This document shows positions 8,910-17,442 of a stretch of DNA of 64,000 nt, piece after piece. Numbering within the stretch: position 1 is the first letter of the stretch; each line of letters opens with the position of its first letter. The translations under genes were made by a program, and so were the position numbers. Where the stretch lies: assembly GCF_030506305.1 (NCBI RefSeq), contig NZ_CP119421.1, forward strand, positions 1,108,354 through 1,172,353. The letters are read 5' to 3'. The notes beneath the pieces are model-generated. The model had not been told where the DNA came from. It made no database searches and saw nothing but the letters and a program-made list of their open reading frames with translations. The DNA is from Porifericola rhodea (lineage in GTDB: Bacteria; Bacteroidota; Bacteroidia; Cytophagales; Cyclobacteriaceae).

Positions 8910-11003
8910 ATGCGCTTTCATAAAAATGTCATCCGTATAACGCTTTTTCTGGGTATTATCAGTTGGACTCTACTTGTGGTCACTGATCTTTCCCTGCTAT
9001 TTGCGGACATCAACAATATGAGGCCTGGCATACCTGCTGAAACAAGGCTGGTTTTGCTAAGCTTATTTTTTGTTTCTCTCTTCTTCTACTATCGCTACAT
9101 TACGGGGAGGGCAGAGAGGATCAACTTTATTGACCTGCTATGGCGTGTCTTTGCCACAGGTTTGCTGGCAACCATTGTCTCTCTTACCATAGTATTATTT
9201 TATAATTTATTAGGAGACAGCCGCTTATCAGAGAACTTATTTCTAAAAAGCTTTTTCTATCATATAAACATTGGGCTTATCACAGCTTTCCTAACCTCTA
9301 CCATAATGGTCTGGAAAGAGCTCATTCTCTACCAAAAGTCTAAACGACTGATTCGCCTCTGGCAAATGTTTGAGTATGTTTTACTCATAAGCATCTTACT
9401 AAGCTTTTTTCCCGCTGCTAATTTTCAGCTACTCAACAATATTATCCTTGCCCTTCTTTTTATCTTGGGTGTTATACTATCCATAAACCTAAAATGGGTT
9501 GCTTATCTGGATTTTAAGCAAAAATGGAAAAGCATCATTATCATGCTTGCCATTGCCTTTTTTACCCTATTCTTCTTTTATACCCTGGGCAGGTACTCAG
9601 TCAGCGATATAGACTCAGAAAGTTATCCACTGCTCCCTACCGATATGATGAATGTAGCTTACATACTAGCTATGTTCGGCTTTACTTTTGTCTACAACAT
9701 ATTTTCTCTCTTGGTTATCCTGTTTAACCTGCCTACTTCCTCAGTATTTGAGCAAAAACTGGAAGAGGTGATCAACTTCCAGAGGCTTAGCCAATCTACA
9801 CAGGCAGGCTACAAAGTGGATCAAATATTTGAAATTTTGTTGGAGAGCTCCGTCAAGGCTGTATTTGCCGATGCTGCTTGGATAGAAGTAGAACATGAAG
9901 ATCAACAGATACTGCTCACTAAGCAGGTAAGTGCGGATAAGGTGCCCGTCTTAAAAGAGCAAATCAGAGAGGGAGCCTTACAATCTGATGGTAACAAAAG
10001 TGGCCTGGGAAAACCTCTGCTTCAGAGAAAAGACTACCGGAAATCAAGGAAAAAACATCGCCTGCTTCAGCTTCCTGATTACAAATCTGTACTCTGGATA
10101 CCTTTAGTAGTCAAAAACAACAACATCGGTACCTTAGTGGTGCTTAAAGAAGTGTCTGATGGTTTTAACAAAGAAATGGTAAGCATCATTGGTACCTTTG
10201 CCAGCCAGGCATGTATTTCTGTAGAAAACTTTCAACTCCTTAGCGAAACCATTGAAAACGAGCGCTATAAAGAAGAGTTAGAGATTGCCAACCGGGTACA
10301 TCAAAGCCTGCTGCCTAAGGAGCCCGTTTCCAATGAAGTATTTGACATAGCCGCTTTTTCTGAAGCTGCAGATCAGGTGGGAGGAGACTACTATGATATT
10401 TACCAGATTTCTGAGCACAAATTTATCATCATTATAGGTGACGTATCAGGTAAAGGAACTTCAGCAGCATTTAATATGGCCCAGATGAAAGGTGTCTTCC
10501 ATAGTCTTGCTCAACTCAACCTGTCACCTGATCAGTTTCTAATTTATGCAAATAGCGCATTGAGCCGCTGCCTGGAAAAAACCTCATTTATTACTGCCTC
10601 ATTTTTTGTAGTAGATACCCAGCAGTCTACAATAGAATTTGCGCGCGCAGGGCATTGCCCAACTTTGTTTTACGATAACACTGCAAATAAAGCTAGCTTC
10701 CTGGAAAATCAGGGGCTTGGTCTAGGTATAATACGCAGCGAAAAATTTAATCAATATATAGAAGTTACAAAAGTCAACTATTCACCGGGAGATATCGTAA
10801 TGCTATACACTGACGGTATTACCGAAGCTGCTAATCGGGAGCACGAACAGTTTGGCTACGAAAGACTGAGAAACTTTGTAGAGCAACACGCTACTGAAAA
10901 CCCTAAGGCTATACAGGAAGCATTGCTTAACAGTATTTTTAGCTTTTGCAATGGAAATGCCCTTGACGATGACTACACAGCCTTAATCATCAAGTTCAAA
11001 TAG
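8910..11003 (+). CDS. Membrane-bound PP2C-family serine phosphatase (SpoIIE domain) with GAF domain
   Basis: A 697-residue protein. Residues 1 to about 285 contain seven or eight hydrophobic membrane segments; about 305-450 reads as a GAF-like sensor domain; a short coiled linker (ENERYKEELEIANRVHQSL) leads to a SpoIIE/PP2C phosphatase domain to the end. Mn-binding motifs are present: VGGDYYDIY, IGDVSGKGTSAAF, MLYTDGITEAAN and LDDDYTALII. By analogy with RsbU/SpoIIE it should dephosphorylate the STAS protein encoded next, in response to a membrane or cytosolic signal. The following two genes complete a partner-switching operon. Confidence 0.9.
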   Translation: MRFHKNVIRITLFLGIISWTLLVVTDLSLLFADINNMRPGIPAETRLVLLSLFFVSLFFYYRYITGRAERINFIDLLWRVFATGLLATIVSLTIVLFYNLLGDSRLSENLFLKSFFYHINIGLITAFLTSTIMVWKELILYQKSKRLIRLWQMFEYVLLISILLSFFPAANFQLLNNIILALLFILGVILSINLKWVAYLDFKQKWKSIIIMLAIAFFTLFFFYTLGRYSVSDIDSESYPLLPTDMMNVAYILAMFGFTFVYNIFSLLVILFNLPTSSVFEQKLEEVINFQRLSQSTQAGYKVDQIFEILLESSVKAVFADAAWIEVEHEDQQILLTKQVSADKVPVLKEQIREGALQSDGNKSGLGKPLLQRKDYRKSRKKHRLLQLPDYKSVLWIPLVVKNNNIGTLVVLKEVSDGFNKEMVSIIGTFASQACISVENFQLLSETIENERYKEELEIANRVHQSLLPKEPVSNEVFDIAAFSEAADQVGGDYYDIYQISEHKFIIIIGDVSGKGTSAAFNMAQMKGVFHSLAQLNLSPDQFLIYANSALSRCLEKTSFITASFFVVDTQQSTIEFARAGHCPTLFYDNTANKASFLENQGLGLGIIRSEKFNQYIEVTKVNYSPGDIVMLYTDGITEAANREHEQFGYERLRNFVEQHATENPKAIQEALLNSIFSFCNGNALDDDYTALIIKFK

Positions 11004-11047
11004 GCTGAAGGAACTTAAAACGCTAAGTAGCGTATAACTAATTAGTT

Positions 11048-11389
11048 ATGGTAGACGTAAGTATAGATTTTGGTGATAAATACTGTTTAATAAAAATAGA
11101 CGGAGAGGTAGATGCCAGTTCATCTATACACCTTGATGAGGCTATGCAGAGGGCTGTAAACGCTGAATGTCCAAAAATTTTAGTAGATTGCCTTAATCTG
11201 CGCTACATTTCATCAGCCGGATTGGGCGTGTTTATGTCCTACATTCAGGAGCTGGAAGCTAACGATAAAAAGCTTGTCCTTTTTAATATGAATGAAAAGG
11301 TATATAAAGTTTTTGAAATTTTAGGCCTGCATCAGTTGTTAACTATAGTGGATACAGAAGAAGAGGCTAAGAAAGATTTTGTCGAATGA
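11048..11389 (+). CDS. STAS-domain anti-sigma factor antagonist (RsbV/SpoIIAA-like)
   Basis: A 113-residue single STAS domain. The phospho-acceptor loop reads LRYISSAGLGVF; Ser56 aligns with the Ser phosphorylated in SpoIIAA/RsbV. Opening motif LIKIDGEVDASSS is typical. In a partner switch, the kinase encoded next phosphorylates this Ser and the upstream phosphatase removes the phosphate; the unphosphorylated form binds the kinase. The gene starts 44 bases after the phosphatase gene and its stop overlaps the next start by four bases (ATGA), so these are translated as a unit. Confidence 0.92.
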   Translation: MVDVSIDFGDKYCLIKIDGEVDASSSIHLDEAMQRAVNAECPKILVDCLNLRYISSAGLGVFMSYIQELEANDKKLVLFNMNEKVYKVFEILGLHQLLTIVDTEEEAKKDFVE

Positions 11390-11844
11390 ATTACACATTT
11401 AAAGTACCGTGTTGTAAGGATAAGCTGCAAAGCATCAGAGACTTTGTAACCAATATTTTGGGTCATTACGATTTATCTGATGTGGATGCCCACCAGCTGG
11501 TATTAGCTGTAGATGAGGTATGCGCTAATCTTATGATTCATTCTCATCATTGCAATCCAGACGAAAGCTTAGAGCTTATTATTAACATAGATGAAGGTTC
11601 AAGCATCACCTTTGAGATTAGAGATGAAGGCGCAGGCTTTAACATTTGTGACTACAAAGAACCCGAACTAAGCGATATTATCGGCACCAAACGTAAAGGT
11701 GGTGTAGGCCTAATGCTGGTCAGGCGTATAATGGATAAGATAGAATTTGACTGTTGTAGTAAAAAGCGCCATAATATCTATCGCTTAAGAAAAAGCATCT
11801 CCTTCTCTCCCAAGCCTCCGGTTTTTGCCAATAAAAAAGCCTGA
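11386..11844 (+). CDS. RsbW/SpoIIAB-like serine kinase (HATPase_c_2)
   Basis: A 152-residue GHKL-fold ATPase. N-box region LAVDEVCANLMIHSH, G1 box IRDEGAGFN and G2 box GGVGLMLVRRIMDKIEFD are all recognisable. Expected to phosphorylate the STAS protein encoded immediately upstream and to sequester an unknown partner. No sigma factor is encoded nearby, so the output may be another effector or a distant sigma factor. It overlaps the STAS gene by four bases and converges on the DUF721 gene 41 bases away. Confidence 0.88.
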   Translation: MNYTFKVPCCKDKLQSIRDFVTNILGHYDLSDVDAHQLVLAVDEVCANLMIHSHHCNPDESLELIINIDEGSSITFEIRDEGAGFNICDYKEPELSDIIGTKRKGGVGLMLVRRIMDKIEFDCCSKKRHNIYRLRKSISFSPKPPVFANKKA

Positions 11845-11885
11845 CAAATGCCAGGCCACTCAAAACGGTCTCTCTTCCACTCTCC

Positions 11886-12209
11886 CTACAAGAACACTAC
11901 ATCCTCTACTACTACTTCGCCAAACTCTCTCAGGAAAATTGACAATATTTTTGATTTAGACATGTTTAGCTCCTGCTTCAGCGCAGCTGAGCTTAACTTT
12001 ACATACAGTTTACGGTCTTTGATAAAGATTTTGTCAGTACGCCGCGCTATAGGCGCTCCCATTAACCTCTCCCATGAGTTGATTAGCTGCGTCTGCTCAA
12101 ACTTTGCCTTCAGTTTATAGGCATCTAGTAGCTCTCGCATAGCCTCACCCACAGTAGATGTTTCTGCTCTACGTCCAGACTGCACCTTATTCCATCTTTG
12201 GTACGACAT
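11886..12209 (-). CDS. DUF721/DciA-domain protein
   Basis: A 107-residue protein with the DUF721 pattern: GEAMRELLDAYKLKAKF, then the conserved core LINSWERLMGAPIARRT, then the basic beta element KDRKLYVKLSSAALKQELN. DciA proteins load the replicative helicase in bacteria without DnaC/DnaI, and DUF721 homologues in Bacteroidota are assumed to be related; that role is inference. The recF gene, also replication/repair-linked, is in the window but 4 kb away. Located downstream of aspartate kinase in the same direction with a 130-base gap containing a long-armed hairpin. Confidence 0.75.
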   Translation of the reverse strand: MSYQRWNKVQSGRRAETSTVGEAMRELLDAYKLKAKFEQTQLINSWERLMGAPIARRTDKIFIKDRKLYVKLSSAALKQELNMSKSKILSIFLREFGEVVVEDVVFL

Positions 12210-12250
12210 TGAAAGTTTTTTACGGTTAGCTTGGTCTAAAGATAAAAATA

Positions 12251-12303
12251 TAGCTGAGCATTGCTATACCTAAGTACGCAAAAAACTCAGCTATTTAATT
12301 TTG
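12251..12303 (-). other. Inverted repeat between aspartate kinase and DUF721 genes
   Basis: TAGCTGAG (12251-12258) pairs with CTCAGCTA (12296-12303) around a 37-base loop; on the minus strand the second arm is followed by ATATTTTTA. It could be a weak terminator for the aspartate kinase transcript; the long loop makes this doubtful. Confidence 0.3.
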
Positions 12304-12339
12304 ACAAACAGTTAAAATTCTAGCAAACAAGCACTTAGC

Positions 12340-13668
12340 CTAGCGGCTCTGCCCGAATATTTTTTCGTTGAGTCGGGTAAGTGTTTCAGTCTTGTATTCA
12401 CTATCTATCAGCAGTGAAATATTGTATTTACTACCTCCGTAGGATACCATTCTGATGGGAATATCATCAATAGCATCCAACACTTTTTTTAGCATTCCAA
12501 CTTTAGTGAAAGGCATATTACCTACCACACATATGATAGAATGATCGGTATGTACCTCTACATCTCCAAAATCTTCCAGCTCCTCTTTAATAGATTTCAG
12601 ATGTGTCTGGTTGTCTATAGTTAAAGATACTGCTACCTCAGAGGTAGTGATCAGATCTATCGGAGTCTTGTATTTTTCAAAAATCTCAAATACTTTCCTG
12701 AGGAAGCCATAGGCCAGCAACATACGAGAAGATTTTACCTTAATAGCCGTAATTCCATCTTTAGCGGCTACGGCTGTAAACTGCCGCGCATCGTCTACAG
12801 AAGCTGTAATAGTAGTTCCAGCGGCTTCAGGCTTCATGGTATTAAGCAGCTTTACCGGAATGTTAGCATGCTGCGCAGGACGGATGGAAGAGGGATGCAA
12901 GATCTTCGCTCCAAAATATGCCAGCTCTGCTGCTTCGTCAAAAGACAGGGTAGGGATTGGGTAAGTGTGCTTTACAATACGAGGGTCATTGTTATGCATA
13001 CCATCTATATCTGTCCAAATCTGTATTTCAGAAGCACTTACTGCCTCTCCTACTAAAGAAGCTGTATAGTCGCTACCTCCTCTTTGTAGATTGTCTATAC
13101 CTTTTTTACTGTTAAGGCAAATGTATCCCTGTGTAACAAACAGGTCTTGCTCTGCAAACCCATCCAGCAGGTGCTGCAAACGCTCACGGATATAAAGAGT
13201 ATCAGGTTCATTCTCTTCGTCTATTCGCATAAACTCTAACGCAGGAAGCAAAGTAGCCTTTATACCTTCCTGAGCCAGGTAAGTTACGAAAAGCTTGGTA
13301 GACAAAAGCTCGCCCTGGGCTAGTATCTCCTTTTCTACATCCGCACTATAGGGGGTCTCAAGCATAGAACGTAACACCGTAAAATGAGCTTCTACAATTT
13401 CCAGCCCTTCTTTCAGGCTATCTGCCTGGGGTAGCAGGTTTTTACAATAAGCCTGATAGGAGCCGTAAAGCTGGTGAATAATATTGCCTGCCTCTTCAGA
13501 GTTTTCTTTGGAAAGAGCAGCAGCAATGCTCACTAAGGTGTTGGTGGTACCAGAAACGGCGGATAAAACAACAATTTTTTTCCCGCTTTCTTTGGTGATT
13601 AGGTCAGCAACATTTTGCATCCTTTCAGGACTGCCCAATGAGGTACCTCCAAACTTGAGAACTTTCAT
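12340..13668 (-). CDS. lysC: Aspartate kinase (monofunctional)
   Basis: A 442-residue enzyme phosphorylating aspartate, the first step toward lysine, threonine and methionine. The N-terminal kinase motif [13 protein letters not shown], the [11 protein letters not shown] nucleotide/aspartate loop and [13 protein letters not shown] are all present. The C-terminal third holds tandem ACT domains (for example [18 protein letters not shown]), the site of end-product inhibition. There is no fused homoserine dehydrogenase. It lies 46 bases downstream of ribH in the same direction, so co-transcription is possible although the pathways differ. Confidence 0.92.
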   Translation of the reverse strand: MKVLKFGGTSLGSPERMQNVADLITKESGKKIVVLSAVSGTTNTLVSIAAALSKENSEEAGNIIHQLYGSYQAYCKNLLPQADSLKEGLEIVEAHFTVLRSMLETPYSADVEKEILAQGELLSTKLFVTYLAQEGIKATLLPALEFMRIDEENEPDTLYIRERLQHLLDGFAEQDLFVTQGYICLNSKKGIDNLQRGGSDYTASLVGEAVSASEIQIWTDIDGMHNNDPRIVKHTYPIPTLSFDEAAELAYFGAKILHPSSIRPAQHANIPVKLLNTMKPEAAGTTITASVDDARQFTAVAAKDGITAIKVKSSRMLLAYGFLRKVFEIFEKYKTPIDLITTSEVAVSLTIDNQTHLKSIKEELEDFGDVEVHTDHSIICVVGNMPFTKVGMLKKVLDAIDDIPIRMVSYGGSKYNISLLIDSEYKTETLTRLNEKIFGQSR

Positions 13669-13714
13669 AGTGGAATTAGGTATTTATTTGAAAAAATTAC
13701 TGAGCTTAAATGAT

Positions 13715-14194
13715 TTACCAGAAACCGAGCAACTTGATAGCAGTATAGGCGGCCTCATCTCCTTTATTACCATGCTTACCTCCTGCCCTATCCTGAGCCT
13801 GCTCTAGGTTATCAGTAGTTAATACACCAAATATGACGGGCTTGTTATATTTTAGGTTTACATCTTTTATACCTTGGGCTACTGCCTGGCAGATATAGTC
13901 GAAATGAGGTGTCTCTCCCTGAATTACACAGCCCAAAGCAATAACTGCATCTACAGAGGAATCAGAGGCAAGCCACTGTGCTCCCAGGCTTAACTCAAAG
14001 CTCCCTGGCACCCATTTGCTAACAATGTTAGCCTCTTTAGCTCCGTGCTTTACCAGAGTATCAAATGCGCCCTGATATAAAGCTCCTGTAATCTCTTCGT
14101 TCCATTCGGAGGTAACAATAGCAAACTTCTTGGTTGATATATCTGGTAGCTGATCCGTTTTGTGATCGCTTAAGTTTTTATGAGCCGTAGACAT
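13715..14194 (-). CDS. ribH: 6,7-dimethyl-8-ribityllumazine synthase
   Basis: A 159-residue protein that makes the riboflavin precursor lumazine from the ribityl-pyrimidinedione and dihydroxybutanone phosphate, normally as an icosahedral assembly. Clear blocks: VTSEWNEEITGALYQGA, WVPGSFELSLGAQWL, ALGCVIQGETPHFDYI (with the catalytic His region) and PVIFGVLTTDNLEQA. No other riboflavin gene is adjacent. A strong terminator separates it from the TPR gene upstream, so it starts a new transcript, probably with aspartate kinase as the second gene. Confidence 0.95.
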   Translation of the reverse strand: MSTAHKNLSDHKTDQLPDISTKKFAIVTSEWNEEITGALYQGAFDTLVKHGAKEANIVSKWVPGSFELSLGAQWLASDSSVDAVIALGCVIQGETPHFDYICQAVAQGIKDVNLKYNKPVIFGVLTTDNLEQAQDRAGGKHGNKGDEAAYTAIKLLGFW

Positions 14195-14216
14195 ACGTTT
14201 GTATCAATTAGGTATT

Positions 14217-14269
14217 AAAAAAAAGGATAAGACTATGGAGCGGTAAATTATCACCGCACAGCCTTATCC
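14217..14269 (-). terminator. Terminator after the TPR membrane protein gene
   Basis: On the minus strand GGATAAG (14263-14269) pairs with CTTATCC (14225-14231), the inner region CGGT/ACCG pairs as well, and eight T follow (14217-14224). It closes the 14300-15046 transcript and lies just upstream of ribH. Confidence 0.75.
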
Positions 14270-14299
14270 TCCCTCTATTTGATTATTCTTTTTCTAAAT

Positions 14300-15046
14300 C
14301 TATTCTCCGGCAGCCAGGCTTTGTAGTCTCACCTGCTGTTTGAGTGCCTGCTGGTATTCTGTAGCTTCAGGAAACTCTTCTACTATTCTTCCATAGCTTT
14401 CCGCAGCCTCTTCAAACTCTCCCATCTCCTCATAGGCCAAAGCTGCTTTTACCAAATACTGTGGGGTAAAGAAGCGGTTAGGCTTATAGCTAATAGCTTT
14501 ATTGTAATAGTTAGCGGCTTCGCTGTAGTTTTGCAGCTCCATATAAGCATCTCCTACCAATGCATAAGCACGTGCCTGCACCAAAAGGTCGGAGGCGCTA
14601 AAGCTGGTAAGATGGTCTATAGCCTGATTATAATTGCCCTGTTTTAAAAGCGCAATACCAGCATAGTAATGAGCCAGGTTAGCAGCACCTGTACCACCGT
14701 ATTCATCAATAATTTCTAAAAACCCGAAGTTGTTGCCATCCCCATTCAGGGCACGGTCCAGGCTATCAGCTTCAAAGTAGAATACCGCCTGAAACATCTC
14801 ATCCTGAGCTGCTTCGTTTTGGCTATCCATATAATAGGTATAGCCAAATATACCGGCTATTACCAAAGCTATGGCTGCGCCAATACCAAAGGCAATATTT
14901 TGGTTTTTCTTACTTTTGAAGAATGATCCGGTTTTGTCAACCAGGGTATCTCTAAGTGCATCAGGACTTTCCAGTAGCTCGGTACTTTCGTGCTGTTCAC
15001 TACCCTTAGCCGACTTCTGCTTGTTTCCTTTTACTCTATTCGCCAT
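14300..15046 (-). CDS. Tetratricopeptide repeat membrane protein (YfgM-like)
   Basis: A 248-residue protein with a charged cytoplasmic N-terminus of about 50 residues, one membrane helix (IAFGIGAAIALVIAGIFGY, about 51-70) and a C-terminal TPR region. TPR-like repeats are visible in ALLKQGNYNQAIDHL, ALVGDAYMELQNYSEAANYY and ALAYEEMGEFEEAAESYGRI. The layout resembles YfgM, a periplasmic TPR partner of secretion chaperones such as PpiD. The partner is inference; a PpiD-like protein is encoded in the window but not adjacent. It has terminators on both sides, so it is probably monocistronic. Confidence 0.7.
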   Translation of the reverse strand: MANRVKGNKQKSAKGSEQHESTELLESPDALRDTLVDKTGSFFKSKKNQNIAFGIGAAIALVIAGIFGYTYYMDSQNEAAQDEMFQAVFYFEADSLDRALNGDGNNFGFLEIIDEYGGTGAANLAHYYAGIALLKQGNYNQAIDHLTSFSASDLLVQARAYALVGDAYMELQNYSEAANYYNKAISYKPNRFFTPQYLVKAALAYEEMGEFEEAAESYGRIVEEFPEATEYQQALKQQVRLQSLAAGE

Positions 15047-15093
15047 CTTATAAGATTTAAGGGTGCAAATCTACATTAATTTCTTCTAAACAT

Positions 15094-15130
15094 AAAAAAA
15101 GAGCTTTACGTTTCTTAGCAAAGCTCTTTT
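15094..15130 (-). terminator. Terminator after pdhA
   Basis: AAAAGAGCTTT (15097-15107) and AAAGCTCTTTT (15120-15130) form an 11-base stem; on the minus strand the T-run continues to 15094. It lies 21 bases beyond the pdhA stop. Confidence 0.85.
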
Positions 15131-15150
15131 AAAATTTTATCTAAAGTCAA

Positions 15151-16200
15151 TTAATCCAAAATAAAAGGGTAATCTTCCTGAGCATACACATCTTTTAGTG
15201 CTTCTTCAGCATCAGGGAAAGGAGATTCATCGGCAAACTTAATGCATTCTTCTACCTGCTCTTTCACTTTATCTTCTATAGCTTTAAGGTCGTCTTCAGA
15301 TGCATACTTCTTATCCAGGATTGAGTTCATGCACTGCAAAATAGGGTCTTGCTGCTTATACTCTTCCAGCTCCTCTTTAGTACGGTACTTTGCGGGGTCA
15401 GAGATTGAGTGTCCTTTGTAACGATAAGTTCTGAACTCTAATAAAGTAGGCCCTTCACCACTACGAGCACGCTCCGCTGCTTCTGCTACGGCATGGTGCA
15501 CACTCTCTACATTCATGGCATCTACCGGGAATGAAGGAATATCGTAAGACTCTCCCAGGGTATACAGTTCAGTAACGTTACTGGTACGCTTTACAGAAGT
15601 ACCCATGGCATAGCCATTGTTTTCTATGATAAAGATTACTGGTAACTTAAAGGTCATAGCCATGTTCAGGGTTTCGTGGAAAGCTCCCTGGCGGGTAGCA
15701 CCATCACCCATATAAGTAGCGCATACATGATCTGTACCTTTATATTTTTCAGCAAAAGCTAAACCAGCTCCCAGAGGAATCTGACCACCTACAATACCAT
15801 GTCCACCATAAAAGTGATTTTCTACATCAAACATGTGCATAGAGCCTCCTTTACCTTTAGAAACACCAGTTATTTTGCCAAACAGCTCAGCCATGATGTA
15901 CTTAGGGTCTGTACCTAAAGCTATAGGATGTGCATGATCACGATAGGCAGTAATATATTTGTCTCCTTTTTTTAGGGCAGAAACTGCACCGGCAACACAA
16001 GCTTCCTGTCCGATATATAAGTGGCAAAAACCTTTGATTTTCTGGCGGCCGTACTGCTGACCCGCTTTCTCCTCAAATCTTCTCAACAAGTACATCATCT
16101 CGTACCACCACATATAGGTTTCCTTAGAAAATTCAGTTTTTTGGGCTTTAGAAGATGATTTCTTAGTTTTTGACTTTTCCTTTGTACTACTTACAGCCAT
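15151..16200 (-). CDS. pdhA: Pyruvate dehydrogenase E1 component, alpha subunit
   Basis: A 349-residue thiamine diphosphate enzyme subunit that decarboxylates pyruvate for the pyruvate dehydrogenase complex. The TPP/Mg motif runs from GDGATRQGAFHE to IIENNGYAMGT; the phosphorylation-loop region RYKGHSISDPAKYR and the start region CHLYIGQEACVAGA are typical. A Lys/Ser-rich N-terminal tail of about 25 residues is extra. The beta subunit and E2 are not adjacent, as often in Bacteroidota. It is transcribed away from recF. Confidence 0.9.
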   Translation of the reverse strand: MAVSSTKEKSKTKKSSSKAQKTEFSKETYMWWYEMMYLLRRFEEKAGQQYGRQKIKGFCHLYIGQEACVAGAVSALKKGDKYITAYRDHAHPIALGTDPKYIMAELFGKITGVSKGKGGSMHMFDVENHFYGGHGIVGGQIPLGAGLAFAEKYKGTDHVCATYMGDGATRQGAFHETLNMAMTFKLPVIFIIENNGYAMGTSVKRTSNVTELYTLGESYDIPSFPVDAMNVESVHHAVAEAAERARSGEGPTLLEFRTYRYKGHSISDPAKYRTKEELEEYKQQDPILQCMNSILDKKYASEDDLKAIEDKVKEQVEECIKFADESPFPDAEEALKDVYAQEDYPFILD

Positions 16201-16306
16201 AATTCTTTAATAATTAAATAATGGAGTTCTTCATGGAAGTAAACACATGCCATGTGTCACTGTTTTACCAGCGCAAAATAACACAAAAACATTCAACTAC
16301 GAACTA

Positions 16307-17419
16307 ATGTGGCTTGAAAATATCAGTTTGCTCAACTTCAAGAATTACGAAGAACTTGATTTAAGCTTCTCTGAGCAGATAAACTGCCTGGTTGGAGAGA
16401 ACGGGAGCGGCAAGACCAACCTGCTGGATGCTATCTACTACTTATCGCTAACTAAAAGTGCCTTTAGTAGTACAGAAGCACAGAATATTAAGCATGAAGC
16501 ACCCTTTTTTATGGTCAAAGGCTCTTTTTTCAAGCAGGACGAAAAGCACAATGTGCAGTTTAGCCTACAGCAGGGCCAAAAGAAACAGTTTAAGAATAGC
16601 CGTATCCCTTACGATAAGTTGAGTGAGCATATTGGACTTTTTCCGGTGGTACTGATTACGCCTGATGATACAGATATTATAAAGGCTGGTAGCGAAATTC
16701 GCCGTAAGTTTTTTGATGGTATACTCTCTCAGATCAATAGCGACTATCTGGAAAAGCTATTGCGCTATAACCATAACCTAAAGCAGAGAAACAGCTTACT
16801 AAAGCAGTTTGCCGAGCACAATTATTATGAAAAAGAGCTACTAGACTCATATAGCGATCAGTTGGTAGATACCGGACAGCAGATATACAACTACCGTAAA
16901 GCTTTTTTGGAAAAGTTTTTCCCAGCTTTTATACAGCACTATAACAATCTCTCCGGGCAGAAAGAAGAAGTAAAGATAAGCTACCAGTCAGACTTTGAGG
17001 AAGAAGGGTTTAAAGAGAAGTTTTACCGCAATTACCGCAGAGATATGATAGTCCAGCGTACTACACTAGGTATACATAAGGATGACTACCTTTTTGAGAT
17101 AAATGGCTTTCCGGTAAAAAAGTATGGCTCACAAGGTCAGCAAAAATCTTTTGTTATTGCTTTAAAGCTAAGCCAGTTTGACGTGATTAAGGATGAAATA
17201 AAGAGTAAGCCTATTCTACTGCTAGACGATATTTTTGATAAACTAGACGATTTTCGCATCGCGAAGCTAAGCGAAATGGTAGCCGCCCACTCTTTTGGGC
17301 AGCTTTTTGTTACCGATGCACGCCCCGAACGCACATATCAGATTTTTAAGCCCATACAGGCAGATAAGAAAGTTTTTACTATTCAACAGGGTAAGGTCAC
17401 CCATACGGATAATATGTAG
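16307..17419 (+). CDS. recF: DNA replication and repair protein RecF
   Basis: A 370-residue SMC-like ATPase that helps load RecA at gaps. Visible: LLNFKNYEELDLSF at the start, Walker A GENGSGKTNLLDA, the QGQQKSFVIALKLSQ signature and the Walker B LLLDDIFDKLDD. The frame is open from an ATG at 16247, but RecF proteins begin within a few residues of the LxNFxNY motif, so I chose ATG at 16307 (MWLENIS), which gives normal length. It is divergent from pdhA and converges on the antiporter gene with a 23-base gap. Confidence 0.93.
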   Translation: MWLENISLLNFKNYEELDLSFSEQINCLVGENGSGKTNLLDAIYYLSLTKSAFSSTEAQNIKHEAPFFMVKGSFFKQDEKHNVQFSLQQGQKKQFKNSRIPYDKLSEHIGLFPVVLITPDDTDIIKAGSEIRRKFFDGILSQINSDYLEKLLRYNHNLKQRNSLLKQFAEHNYYEKELLDSYSDQLVDTGQQIYNYRKAFLEKFFPAFIQHYNNLSGQKEEVKISYQSDFEEEGFKEKFYRNYRRDMIVQRTTLGIHKDDYLFEINGFPVKKYGSQGQQKSFVIALKLSQFDVIKDEIKSKPILLLDDIFDKLDDFRIAKLSEMVAAHSFGQLFVTDARPERTYQIFKPIQADKKVFTIQQGKVTHTDNM

Positions 17420-17442
17420 CTTTTTCTCTATTTATTATTCGC

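Noticed and set aside
12251-12303. Terminator after aspartate kinase
   Set aside because: The loop of 37 bases and short T-run make it a poor intrinsic terminator; listed only as an inverted repeat.
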